A stretch of DNA of 40,290 nt. It comes from an uncultured Atopostipes sp. (GTDB lineage Bacteria > Bacillota > Bacilli > Lactobacillales > Carnobacteriaceae_A). The notes beneath the pieces are model-generated. The model saw nothing but the letters and a program-made list of their open reading frames with translations, did no database searches and was not told the origin of the DNA. Below are positions 1 through 8,091 of the stretch, piece by piece. The stretch covers positions 1 to 40,290 of the forward strand of contig CAJUOQ010000021.1 of assembly GCA_910588235.1 (NCBI GenBank). The letters are read 5' to 3'. Both the position numbers and the translations under genes were made by a program. The stretch's first letter is position 1; each line of letters begins with the position of its first letter.

Positions 1-16
1 GGTGGTGTGAGGGGAC

Positions 17-39
17 GATAAATAAATTAATTATTTATC
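17..39. repeat. AT-rich perfect inverted repeat
   Basis: Nine-base arms GATAAATAA (17-25) and TTATTTATC (31-39) flank the 5-bp centre ATTAA. It lies about 70 bp upstream of the probable promoter of the first gene. It could be an operator or belong to a gene left of the window. There is no good T-run, so it is not an obvious terminator. Confidence 0.45.
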
Positions 40-88
40 TCCTACTCGATGCTTTTTGGTCTTTTTTCTAATTTCCGAGGCGTAACGC

Positions 89-117
89 TTTATATCTTAA
101 TCATTTATTCATATACT
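89..117 (+). promoter_or_regulatory. Probable SigA promoter of the first gene
   Basis: A -35-like TTTATA (89-94) and a -10 TATACT (112-117) are separated by 17 bp. This predicts transcription from about 124 and a leader of about 40 nt ending in the AAGGAG ribosome binding site before 165. Confidence 0.45.
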
Positions 118-164
118 GTCACCAGATACATAATTTAAATGAAATTATAAAGGAGAGTATATTT

Positions 165-1430
165 ATGGACCAATTATCAAATATGTGGAACTCACTAGCT
201 GGCATGCTACCTAGTGTGATTGGTGGAATCGTATTGATTCTTGTGGCTTGGTTAGTAGCTACACTTGTTAAAAACGGATTCCGCAAAGGACTTACTGCTA
301 TGAACTTGGATGAACGCCTAGAAAAATGGGGCGCCGTCCAATCGGCTGATCAAGGAAGAAGTATGATTGATACCGTATCGAAAGTCTTGTATTACTTAGT
401 CTGGGTGTTATTCTTACCTGGTATTTTTGAGACATTTGGATTGACGTCGGTATCTGCACCAATTCAAAACATGTTAAATACTGCTCTAGGTTTCTTACCA
501 AACTTAATTGGAGCAATCGTTCTTGGAGCAATCGCACTTATTGTTGGTAAATTTGTTAAAAATTTAGTTTACAATCTAGCTTTATCAATCAATGTTGATC
601 GCTGGATCTCTAAATTAACCGCTCAAACTGGAAAAGCTGACGCTTCAGAAGGTGTATCTCGTGAACAAAAAGATACAATTGCGAATGTTTTAGCAAATAT
701 TGCTTACGTCATTGTTTTAATTCCAATTTTAGTGGTTGCTCTTGAAACATTAGGCATCCGTTCAATTTCTGAACCGATTGTTAATGTTCTAAACTCAATC
801 TTAGCTGCAATTCCGAACATCCTTGTCGCAGTGATTTTACTAGGAGTAGGAATGGCAATCGCGAAATTTGTTGGTGACTTAGTGTCAAACCTATTACAAG
901 GAACAGGTATTAACAAATTAACAGATAATATGAATGTTAAAGGTGCTCAAAAATTAGACTTAGCTCAAATTAGTGGGCAAGTGGTTGCTGTTCTTATCGG
1001 TTTATTCTTCTTTGTTGAAGCGTTGAACGCTCTAAACTTAGCTGTATTAAATACGATTGGTGCTGCGATTATTGCTTACTTACCTAATGTAGTGTTTGCA
1101 ATCATTATTTTAGGTCTAGGTGTTATTGGTGGACAGTGGATTGCAGGTTTAATTTCTCAATCAACTGGCAGCAAATGGGCTGGACAATTAGTGCAATACG
1201 TACTAATCGCTTTTGCACTCTTCATGGTATTAGATCAATTGAATTTCGCAAGTAACATTGTGAATACAGCATTTATCTTTATCATTGGAGGACTTTCAGT
1301 CGCATTCGCATTATCATTTGGTCTTGGTGGCCGTGACTTTGCTAGAAAACAATTAGAAAAACTAGATAACAAAGTAGATGAAGAAAGCAATAAACCAAAC
1401 ACTCAATCATCAAATAATAATGCAAACTAA
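165..1430 (+). CDS. Mechanosensitive-channel-type membrane protein with four TM-helix repeats
   Basis: A 421-residue integral membrane protein made of four copies of a two-helix unit. The diagnostic glycine-rich helix, which follows a Pro-Asn/Ser turn, occurs near residues 15-40, 110-135, 215-240 and 305-330 (for example FLPNLIGAIVLG, AIPNILVAVILLG, YLPNVVFAIIILG). Each is preceded or followed by a second hydrophobic helix. This matches the 'conserved TM helix' (PF05552) family, usually annotated as mechanosensitive ion channel or CmpX-like, thought to act in osmotic or envelope stress. The C-terminus is a short basic and acidic tail rich in Asn. The start is supported by AAGGAG just upstream. 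It is monocistronic, with a terminator about 40 bp downstream. No classical MscS beta-domain is visible, so gating function is inferred from family only. Confidence 0.8.
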   Translation: MDQLSNMWNSLAGMLPSVIGGIVLILVAWLVATLVKNGFRKGLTAMNLDERLEKWGAVQSADQGRSMIDTVSKVLYYLVWVLFLPGIFETFGLTSVSAPIQNMLNTALGFLPNLIGAIVLGAIALIVGKFVKNLVYNLALSINVDRWISKLTAQTGKADASEGVSREQKDTIANVLANIAYVIVLIPILVVALETLGIRSISEPIVNVLNSILAAIPNILVAVILLGVGMAIAKFVGDLVSNLLQGTGINKLTDNMNVKGAQKLDLAQISGQVVAVLIGLFFFVEALNALNLAVLNTIGAAIIAYLPNVVFAIIILGLGVIGGQWIAGLISQSTGSKWAGQLVQYVLIAFALFMVLDQLNFASNIVNTAFIFIIGGLSVAFALSFGLGGRDFARKQLEKLDNKVDEESNKPNTQSSNNNAN

Positions 1431-1470
1431 AATAATTTATTGAGAACATAAATTAAAAATAAATTCAATC

Positions 1471-1512
1471 AACGATGATACGTCCATAGTTCGGATGTGT
1501 CATCGTTTTTTT
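1471..1512 (+). terminator. Rho-independent terminator
   Basis: A 15-bp stem (1471-1485 with 1493-1507, including G-U pairs) closes a short loop and runs into a T-tract (1506-1512). It lies 40 bp after the first gene. Confidence 0.85.
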
Positions 1513-1609
1513 ATAGACAAGAATAAGGAATTCTCTAATTATAATTTATAGACAAGCATTCAATGAAATGATATCTTATATATTATTGACGGAGAAAGTC
1601 GGTGTTTGT

Positions 1610-2122
1610 ATGAATTCATTGAACAGAAATTCAAAAAAGATGACTCGTTTTTTATTTATATTTTATTTAATTATGTTCATATGGATCATTGTTTTTAAAT
1701 TTTCTTTTACATTTCAAAATGTGCCTTCCTTAAGAAGCGTAAATTGGGTACCATTTGCGGGGACGGCCGTTAGAAATAATCAACTCGATTATAGTGAGGT
1801 TTTAAATAATGTATTGATTTTTATCCCCTTTGGTCTTTATATGAATATGTTAAAACCAGAATGGAATTTTCTGAAAAAGATGACGCCCATCGTTTTAGTA
1901 AGTCTAGCTTTCGAAGGGCTGCAGTATATTTTTGCGATAGGTGCTACAGATATTACAGATTTGCTGACCAATACTTTAGGGGGAGTGCTTGGTATCGTCA
2001 TCTGTTTATTATCTCAAAAATTCTTTAAAAGTCATTCGATTAAAATATTAAATACAGTAGCCATGACAGGAACACTTGGTATATCTTGTTTATTTGTCTT
2101 CCTTCTTTTGGCAAATGCCTAA
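1610..2122 (+). CDS. VanZ-family membrane protein
   Basis: VanZ-like domain protein of 170 residues with four or five membrane helices. The family signature is visible as NVLIFIPFGLY near residue 65, followed by EGLQY and a DITDLLTNTLGG segment near residue 115. VanZ itself gives low-level teicoplanin resistance by an unclear mechanism. Chromosomal homologues such as this are widespread in Firmicutes and of unknown function. An in-frame ATG exists at 1568, but it has no ribosome binding site. The ATG at 1610 follows GGAG at 1591, although the 15-nt spacing is long, so the start is uncertain. It stands alone between two terminators. Confidence 0.8.
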   Translation: MNSLNRNSKKMTRFLFIFYLIMFIWIIVFKFSFTFQNVPSLRSVNWVPFAGTAVRNNQLDYSEVLNNVLIFIPFGLYMNMLKPEWNFLKKMTPIVLVSLAFEGLQYIFAIGATDITDLLTNTLGGVLGIVICLLSQKFFKSHSIKILNTVAMTGTLGISCLFVFLLLANA

Positions 2123-2125
2123 AAG

Positions 2126-2172
2126 AAAACTTCCTACGTATTCATTCAGAGAAATACGCAGGAAGTTTTTTC
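2126..2172. terminator. Bidirectional terminator between VanZ and DUF2188 genes
   Basis: A 17-bp nearly perfect stem (AAAACTTCCTACGTATT at 2127-2143 with its complement at 2152-2169) is followed by a T-run on the plus strand and preceded by an A-run. It can serve both convergent genes. Confidence 0.85.
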
Positions 2173-2199
2173 TTTATCTTTTTGAAATACCAGAAAATG

Positions 2200-2652
2200 T
2201 TAGTCACGACTTGGCTTTTTCGTTGTTTGGAGATCACCATTTTGTTTATAAATAAATAATTTACTTTCTTTATTTGCCGCTACTTTTTCTGCATGATCAA
2301 CAGCATCGTCTTTGTGATCAAAAGTTTCGTCGGGTCGTTTAGCTCCTTTGGTCCAAACTTTCCAAACATCCTCTTCATAAATGACTTGAACATCGTTATC
2401 TACTAAATCAGGGTTCCCTGATTCTTCATGCTGATCATCTTTTTGAGGGTCATCCGCTTTTTCAAACTCTTTCTTTTCTTCATCCGATGCATTGTCATAC
2501 CATTCTTGTGCTTGTGAATGCGCAATAGGGATGAGGCGTCCTTCTTCATAGCCTTCATCTTCTAGAGCATTCGCAATATCAATGGCTTTTTTTCGTACGA
2601 GTGGGTCCATATTTTTCATTGAATCTGGGTAATCATTCATATCCCATGGCAT
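2200..2652 (-). CDS. DUF2188-domain protein, YdaT-like stress protein
   Basis: A 150-residue soluble acidic protein. The N-terminal part (about residues 1-55) starts MPWDMNDYPDSMKN and contains ANALEDEGYEEGRLIPIA. This resembles the N-terminus of Bacillus YdaT-type general stress proteins. The C-terminal part (about 90-150) is a DUF2188 domain, recognised by the repeated pattern FDHKDDAVDHAEKVAANKESKL. A charged Asp/Glu-rich linker joins them. Its biochemical role is unknown; in Bacillus, relatives belong to the general stress regulon. The start has a strong AAGGAGG site. An extended -10 (TGC TATAAA on the minus strand, 2690-2698) lies about 40 bp upstream. It is monocistronic. Confidence 0.75.
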   Translation of the reverse strand: MPWDMNDYPDSMKNMDPLVRKKAIDIANALEDEGYEEGRLIPIAHSQAQEWYDNASDEEKKEFEKADDPQKDDQHEESGNPDLVDNDVQVIYEEDVWKVWTKGAKRPDETFDHKDDAVDHAEKVAANKESKLFIYKQNGDLQTTKKPSRD

Positions 2653-2831
2653 AAAAATTCCTCCTTGTATTTAAATAACTCTTATGCCATTTATAGCACG
2701 TCTTATAGATGCATGCCAGCAATGTGCTTAATGTTTTCCACAAAGCCCTTATTTAAAATCGATTGTTTAGGAAATATATTAAGGTGAAAAATTGAAAGCA
2801 GTGACTTTTAATTCGTAACTTGTTTAACTTT

Positions 2832-2876
2832 TGGTATGATAGGTGGAAAGAAAGGTGGAAAGAAAGGTGGGAGCAG
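2832..2876 (+). promoter_or_regulatory. Extended -10 promoter and triplicated ribosome binding site
   Basis: TGG-TATGAT (2832-2840) forms an extended -10, predicting transcription from about 2847. Immediately downstream a 12-bp unit AGGTGGAAAGAA is repeated (2841-2852 and 2853-2864), with a third partial copy AGGTGGGAG (2865-2873). The third copy is the ribosome binding site for the ATG at 2878. The ATG at 2836 lies inside the -10 and is therefore unlikely to be translated. Confidence 0.5.
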
Positions 2877-2877
2877 T

Positions 2878-3753
2878 ATGAAGAAAATTTTAGTCATAGG
2901 AGGCACACAGTTTTTTGGTAAGAAAGCTGTCGAACGTCTCTTGAAACACGGGCATGAAGTAACGATAGCGACACGTGGAAACAAACCGCATCCATTTGGC
3001 GAAGCAGTTGATCATATTATTTTAGATGCACGAGATGCACAGCATAAGGGCTGGTCAGAAGTCACGAGTCAACAATGGGAAGCTGTATTTGACAATGTTT
3101 GTTATACAAAAGAAGACGCTGAACTATTGATTCAAAAATTGACCGATGTGACAAAGCATCTGTATTTTACGTCGAGTATGGCTGTTTATACAGGCGCAAA
3201 AGATGGTTATCGAGAAGAAGACTTTGATCCTTTGACTTATCGTATAGATCCTCATCTTCAAGTGGATTATGGGGAAGGGAAACGACAAGCAGAAACCATT
3301 TTATTCACTGAAGCGCCCTTTAAATTGACCGCTTTTCGTTTTCCAATCGTTTTAGATACGGATGATTATACAGAGCGTCTTCACTTTTATGTTAGAAAAG
3401 CGCTAAAGAATGAAACGATTTATTTTGAAAATGAAGCTTATAAAGTGAATTATGTAAAAGGGAGCAAAGCGGCTGACGCCATTGTCTGGGCGATTGAAAA
3501 TGAAAAAGAAGGTATTTTTAATGTAAGCGCAAAAGACGCGATTACGATTGGAACGCTGCTCGATTGGCTTGAAGAAGGGGTTGAGAAGTCAATTCATGTT
3601 GAGTATACTGGTGAGAAAGAAATGAGCTCTCCCTTTAGTGTTTCTCATGATCAATATTTAATTTCAGATAAGATTGAAGCAGAAGGTTTCCCGCTTGCAC
3701 AACTAGCCGATTGGTTGAAGCCTTTAATTCAAGCGATTCAGTCAGGGAGATAA
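2878..3753 (+). CDS. NAD-dependent epimerase/dehydratase family protein (extended SDR)
   Basis: A 291-residue cytosolic Rossmann-fold protein of the extended SDR family. The nucleotide-binding glycine motif is GGTQFFG (residues 8-14), with a basic residue run ATRGNK after the second strand. The candidate catalytic residues are Ser99/Ser100 in YFTSSMAVY and the YxxxK pair Tyr131-Lys135 in YGEGKR. The substrate is not predictable from sequence; homologues are annotated as sugar-nucleotide epimerases or CSP41-like proteins. The start at 2878 is chosen because the upstream in-frame ATG (2836) lies in the predicted -10 and would only add a Gly-Lys repeat encoded by duplicated ribosome binding sites. 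It is followed 39 bp later by pyc, so the two may be co-transcribed. Confidence 0.75.
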   Translation: MKKILVIGGTQFFGKKAVERLLKHGHEVTIATRGNKPHPFGEAVDHIILDARDAQHKGWSEVTSQQWEAVFDNVCYTKEDAELLIQKLTDVTKHLYFTSSMAVYTGAKDGYREEDFDPLTYRIDPHLQVDYGEGKRQAETILFTEAPFKLTAFRFPIVLDTDDYTERLHFYVRKALKNETIYFENEAYKVNYVKGSKAADAIVWAIENEKEGIFNVSAKDAITIGTLLDWLEEGVEKSIHVEYTGEKEMSSPFSVSHDQYLISDKIEAEGFPLAQLADWLKPLIQAIQSGR

Positions 3754-3792
3754 GATTACTTATTTTTTATGTGTAGGAGAGGAGTTGAGAAT

Positions 3793-6700
3793 ATGAATAA
3801 AATACAAACCGTTTTAGTCGCTAACCGCGGAGAAATTGCGACTCGTATTATGCGAGCCAGTCACGAGTTGGGACTCAAAACAATTGGTATTTATTCAAAA
3901 GAAGATGTGGGTACTCTACATCGTCAGAAAGCAGATGAATCATATTTGATTGGGGAGGGAAAAAGCCCCACGCAAGCTTATTTAGATATTGAAGGTATTT
4001 TAGCTTTGGCGAAAGAAAAAGATGTCGATGCGGTTCATCCAGGTTATGGTTTTTTAAGTGAAAATGAAGAGTTCGCGCGTCGCTGTGCCGAAGAGGGGAT
4101 TATTTTTATCGGTCCCAAACTTCAACACTTAGAAATGTTTGGCAATAAAACGCGTGCCCGGGAAACAGCCATTGATGCTGGTTTACAAGTGATACCAGGA
4201 ACAGAGGGCAAGATTTCGTCTGTTGATGAAGTTTACCAGTTTGGTGAAAATCATGGTTATCCCCTGATTATCAAAGCTGTAAGTGGCGGTGGCGGTAAAG
4301 GAATGCGTATTGTGACCAAAGAAAGTGAGGTCCAAGAAGCTTATGACCGGACGAAATCAGAAGCGATGAATTCATTTGGGAATGATGCGCTTTATATTGA
4401 AAAATATATTGCCCACCCAAAACATATCGAAGTTCAGATTTTAGGCGATGAACATGGAAATGTGGTTCATCTTTATGAACGAGATTGTTCGGTCCAAAGA
4501 CGTCATCAGAAAGTTGTTGAAGTAGCTCCCGCTTATGGTTTGCCTGAGAAAATGCGTGAACAATTATGTGAGGCAGCTTTACAATTAATGAACCATGTAG
4601 AATATGTCAACGCAGGGACGGTAGAGTTTTTAGTTTCTGGCGATGATTTTTATTTCATCGAAGTTAATCCACGGGTGCAAGTAGAGCATACAATCACCGA
4701 AAAAATAACTGGGATTGATATTGTTAAAACACAAATTTTAATCGCTGATGGCGAAAATCTTTTTAATGAAGTTATTGCTATGCCAGCGCAAGAAGATATT
4801 AAAGTGAACGGTTATGCGATTCAAAGTCGAATTACAACCGAAGATCCTTTAAATAATTTCGCACCCGATACAGGAAAAATTATCGGCTATCAATCTCCAG
4901 GAGGACCAGGCTTACGTTTGGATGCCGGCGATGCCTTTCGAGGGGCTGTGATTTCGCCTTACTATGACTCGTTACTAGTCAAAATTACGGCCAGTGGAGC
5001 AAGTGTGAATGAGACAATTTCTAAAATGAAAAGAGCGCTCGACGAGCTGAAAGTTGTTGGTGTTACGACGAATATCAGTTTCTTGAAAAACATTATGCAA
5101 CATCCAAAATTCTCGGCAGGCGATTATGATACAACCTTTATTCAAGATTATCCGGAACTTTTTGATTTTGTTCCTCCGCGTAATCGTGGCTTAAAAATCT
5201 TGGAGTATATTGCGGATGTAACAGTCAATGGTTTCCCAGGAATCAATACAGATAAAAAGCCGAAATTTGAAACAAGAACGGTCCCACAACTGGAAAGAAT
5301 CTCAACTCGAGGATTGCATAAAAATGCACAAGGACTAGCAACCGACAAACGTACTTTTAAACATATTTTGGATGAAAAAGGCCCAGAAGCTGTGTCAAAA
5401 GCAGTTTTAGCCAATTCCAATGCTTTATTGACAGATACGACTTTACGTGATGCACATCAATCGTTATTAACGACACGTTTGCGTACGGATGACATGACAC
5501 GGATTGCGCCTTATATGAACGAGACAATGAAAGACTACTTTTCATTAGAAATGTGGGGCGGCGCTACTTTTGATGTAGCTTATAACTTCTTAAGAGAGAG
5601 TCCGTGGGAACGATTAGAAGAATTACGCGCATTAATTCCCGATATTCCTTTCCAAATGTTATTACGTGCTTCGAATGCTGTCGGTTATAAAAACTATCCG
5701 GATAATGTAATCCAGAAGTTTATTCAAACCAGTGCTGAAACGGGTATTGATGTTTTCAGAATTTTTGATTCTTTAAACTGGATAGAAACGATGAAACTAC
5801 CGATCGAAGAAGCATTAAAGACCGGAAAAATGGTGGAAGGAACCTTATGTTATACGGGAGACCTTTTAGATCCAGAACGTTCAGACATTTATACATTAGA
5901 TTATTATGTCAATTTAGTCAAAGAGATTGAAGCCCAAGGAGTGCATTTCTTAGGCATTAAAGATATGTCCGGAATCTTGAAACCAGAAGCTGCTTATCAA
6001 TTAATCAAAACACTTAAAAATGAAATTGATCTTCCGATTCATCTGCACTCACACGATACCAGTGGGAATGCTATTCCGATGTATTCGCGAGCGATTGATG
6101 CTGGGGTAGATATTGTTGATACCGCCAATGCCGCTTTAGCGGGACAGAATGCGCAGCCAGATGCCAATGCTCTTTTCTATACCCGTCAAGGGACAGAACG
6201 AACGATTGATGTTAATTTAGAAGCGAACGATCAAATGGCTGAATATTGGAAGATTACACGACAATATTATGAGCCTTTTGAGACGGATTTAAAGACGTCT
6301 TTCACGGAAGTTTATGATTATGAAATACCTGGTGGACAATATAGTAACTTACGTGCACAAGCCAATTCTTTAGGGTTAGGTGAGCGTTATGATGAAGTGC
6401 TAGAGATGTACCGCCGCGTCAACTTATTGTTTGGAGATATCGTTAAAGTGACCCCGTCTTCTAAAATTGTCGGAGATATGGCACTCTATATGGTACAAAA
6501 TGATTTAGATGAAGAAAGTGTCCTTAAAGAGGGGATGAATTTAGATTTCCCAGAATCGGTCATTAGCTTTTTCCAAGGTCAAATTGGACAACCAGCTGGG
6601 GGAATGAATAAAGAATTACAAAAACTCGTTTTAAAAGGACGAGACTATATTACGGATCGTCCAGGTAACCACATCGCTCCTTATGATTTTGAACAGGCGC

Positions 6701-7269
6701 AAGAAGACTTGGAACAAATCCTTCCGAAAAAAGAAATCAATGAGCAGGCATTATTGAGTTATGCTATGTATCCAAAAGTTTACAAAGACTATTTAAAATT
6801 CTTTGAAGAATATAATAAGACTCAAGTCATTGAGACGCCAACCTTTTTTTATGGCTTAGAACTGAATGAGCAGATTATGGTTGAGCTAGAACCTGGTAAA
6901 TCTTTATTGATCGAACTAACAAGTGTAGGTCCTCTGAAAGAAGGGGGCTATCGTACCGTTTATTTCGATCTAAATGGATTACCTCAAGAAGTGGAAGTAC
7001 AAGATCGTAACGTGGAAGGAACGGTTATGGTCCGGAAAAAAGCCGATAAAACAGATCCAAAACATATCGGTGCTCAAATGCCGGGAACAGTTGTAGAAAT
7101 TTTTGTGAAACCGGGCGATAAAGTTGAACAAAATGAACCGTTAATTGTAACGGAAGCAATGAAAATGGAATCCAGTATTCAAGCGCCCATCGAAGGCATT
7201 GTAAAAGAAGTTTATGTAAATGAAAAAGAACAAGTTCAAGGGAACGATCTACTGATTGAATTTGAATAA
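3793..7269 (+). CDS. pyc: Pyruvate carboxylase
   Basis: Single-chain biotin enzyme of 1158 residues that carboxylates pyruvate to oxaloacetate with ATP and bicarbonate, feeding aspartate and the partial TCA pathway. Domain order is complete. The biotin carboxylase and ATP-grasp region (about 1-450) has the glycine loop GGGGKGMR and the EVNPRVQVEHT signature. The HMGL-like carboxyltransferase domain (about 520-800) begins at TLRDAHQS. A PYC/OADA tetramerisation region follows. The C-terminal biotinyl domain has AMKM with the biotin-accepting lysine at residue 1124. Length agrees with Bacillus Pyc (about 1148). The ATG at 3793 follows AGGAGAGGAG; the in-frame ATG at 3769 precedes that site and is rejected. 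It ends at a strong convergent terminator. Confidence 0.97.
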   Translation: MNKIQTVLVANRGEIATRIMRASHELGLKTIGIYSKEDVGTLHRQKADESYLIGEGKSPTQAYLDIEGILALAKEKDVDAVHPGYGFLSENEEFARRCAEEGIIFIGPKLQHLEMFGNKTRARETAIDAGLQVIPGTEGKISSVDEVYQFGENHGYPLIIKAVSGGGGKGMRIVTKESEVQEAYDRTKSEAMNSFGNDALYIEKYIAHPKHIEVQILGDEHGNVVHLYERDCSVQRRHQKVVEVAPAYGLPEKMREQLCEAALQLMNHVEYVNAGTVEFLVSGDDFYFIEVNPRVQVEHTITEKITGIDIVKTQILIADGENLFNEVIAMPAQEDIKVNGYAIQSRITTEDPLNNFAPDTGKIIGYQSPGGPGLRLDAGDAFRGAVISPYYDSLLVKITASGASVNETISKMKRALDELKVVGVTTNISFLKNIMQHPKFSAGDYDTTFIQDYPELFDFVPPRNRGLKILEYIADVTVNGFPGINTDKKPKFETRTVPQLERISTRGLHKNAQGLATDKRTFKHILDEKGPEAVSKAVLANSNALLTDTTLRDAHQSLLTTRLRTDDMTRIAPYMNETMKDYFSLEMWGGATFDVAYNFLRESPWERLEELRALIPDIPFQMLLRASNAVGYKNYPDNVIQKFIQTSAETGIDVFRIFDSLNWIETMKLPIEEALKTGKMVEGTLCYTGDLLDPERSDIYTLDYYVNLVKEIEAQGVHFLGIKDMSGILKPEAAYQLIKTLKNEIDLPIHLHSHDTSGNAIPMYSRAIDAGVDIVDTANAALAGQNAQPDANALFYTRQGTERTIDVNLEANDQMAEYWKITRQYYEPFETDLKTSFTEVYDYEIPGGQYSNLRAQANSLGLGERYDEVLEMYRRVNLLFGDIVKVTPSSKIVGDMALYMVQNDLDEESVLKEGMNLDFPESVISFFQGQIGQPAGGMNKELQKLVLKGRDYITDRPGNHIAPYDFEQAQEDLEQILPKKEINEQALLSYAMYPKVYKDYLKFFEEYNKTQVIETPTFFYGLELNEQIMVELEPGKSLLIELTSVGPLKEGGYRTVYFDLNGLPQEVEVQDRNVEGTVMVRKKADKTDPKHIGAQMPGTVVEIFVKPGDKVEQNEPLIVTEAMKMESSIQAPIEGIVKEVYVNEKEQVQGNDLLIEFE

Positions 7270-7297
7270 TTGAAAACAGATAGATTATAAAATACAA

Positions 7298-7335
7298 AAA
7301 CAGACTGACTGTCCGAAGACAGTCAGTCTGTTTGT
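7298..7335. terminator. Bidirectional terminator between pyc and spx
   Basis: A perfect 16-bp stem (7298-7313 with 7318-7333) closed by a CGAA tetraloop. The T-tract is better on the minus strand, which would serve spx, but the hairpin also ends pyc. Confidence 0.85.
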
Positions 7336-7371
7336 TATGAGGTAATATCCTCTGATTTAAAAATTAAAAAT

Positions 7372-7785
7372 CTATGCTGATTCAACTTCCACAAGTCGGT
7401 CGTGAATTTCAGCTAGTTCAACTTGGCGAACTTCTCTAGGTAAGAACATACGAATTTCTTCTTCATTGTAACCAATCTGTAGTCGACGGTCATCCATAAT
7501 AATTGGACGACGGATCAAGCTTGGTTCTTCAATAAACAATTCTAACAATTCATTCATTGATAGAGTGTCGATGTCTACTTCTAGATCCTGATAAGCCTGT
7601 GAACGATAGGAAATAATTTCTTCTGTTCCCTCATCTGTTAACATTAAGATTTCTTTGATTTCATCTTTAGTTAGTGGTTCATGATAGATGTTCTTTTCCT
7701 CAAACTCTAGCCCATGTTCCTCTAACCATGACTTAGCTTTTCGACACGAAGTACAACTTGGTGAAACGTAAAGTCTAATCATCAA
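7372..7785 (-). CDS. spx: Transcriptional regulator Spx
   Basis: ArsC-like thioredoxin-fold regulator of 137 residues that binds the C-terminal domain of the RNA polymerase alpha subunit and controls disulfide-stress genes. The N-terminus LYVSPSCTSCRKAKSWLEEH contains the redox switch CxxC (Cys11 and Cys14). The RRPIIMDDRRLQIGYNEEEIR segment is diagnostic of Spx and contains the conserved arginine needed for function. It is close in length to Bacillus Spx (131). Two adjacent ATG codons (7785 and 7782) share the GGAG site; homologues favour the second. The gene has its own promoter and a leader of about 124 nt with secondary structure, unlike the Bacillus yjbC-spx arrangement. Confidence 0.95.
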   Translation of the reverse strand: MMIRLYVSPSCTSCRKAKSWLEEHGLEFEEKNIYHEPLTKDEIKEILMLTDEGTEEIISYRSQAYQDLEVDIDTLSMNELLELFIEEPSLIRRPIIMDDRRLQIGYNEEEIRMFLPREVRQVELAEIHDRLVEVESA

Positions 7786-7835
7786 AATCTACTCCTTTTT
7801 TGAAAAAAGATCTCGTTCTAACATCTTAATGAGTA

Positions 7836-7886
7836 GAAGAAATCCCCGACATATTCCTATATGTATCTTCTTTTAAGGGATTTCTT
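7836..7886 (-). promoter_or_regulatory. Structured 5' leader of spx
   Basis: Within the predicted spx leader, 10-base arms (7837-7846 and 7877-7886, GGGATTTCTT) enclose an inner 6-bp hairpin (ACATAT 7849-7854 with ATATGT 7859-7864, loop TCCT). Closer to the gene, a run of T and a run of A (about 7795-7810) can pair across the ribosome binding site. This suggests leader-level control of spx. Confidence 0.4.
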
Positions 7887-7915
7887 AAAATGTGAACGTT
7901 TATTTCCTGATATAC

Positions 7916-7944
7916 ATTATACTAGGATTTGTACAATTATTCAA
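7916..7944 (-). promoter_or_regulatory. SigA promoter of spx
   Basis: On the minus strand TTGAAT (7939-7944) and TATAAT (7916-7921) are exactly 17 bp apart, predicting a start near 7909 and a leader of about 124 nt. Confidence 0.6.
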
Positions 7945-8029
7945 GCTGCCTTTGAAAAATAGAGAGTAAATTTATATAATATTCATAATTTTAACCTGAT
8001 TGTAATTATTGTATTATATTAAATGAAAA

Positions 8030-8050
8030 ATCTGCGGAAAGGACGCAGAT
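8030..8050. repeat. Small inverted repeat upstream of esterase operon
   Basis: Arms ATCTGCG and CGCAGAT (7 bp, perfect) enclose a 7-base loop, about 40 bp before the start codon. It may be an operator or the base of a leader hairpin. There is no following T-run, so it is not a terminator. Confidence 0.4.
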
Positions 8051-8091
8051 ATGCTAAAATATAAAAAAACAGCTTAAAAAGAGGTGAATGT

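Larger units (their letters stand above)
7786..8091. other. Divergent intergenic region spx / esterase operon
   Basis: This 306-bp stretch holds the spx promoter and leader (minus strand, 7786-7944). Toward the esterase it is very AT-rich. It has a 7-bp perfect hairpin (ATCTGCG 8030-8036 with CGCAGAT 8044-8050) and an extended -10-like TGC-TAAAAT (8052-8060). No coding region was recognised here. Confidence 0.6.

Noticed and set aside
2836..2877. Upstream in-frame start of the epimerase gene giving a Gly-Lys repeat extension
   Set aside because: The ATG lies within the predicted -10 element and the extension is encoded by repeated ribosome binding sites.
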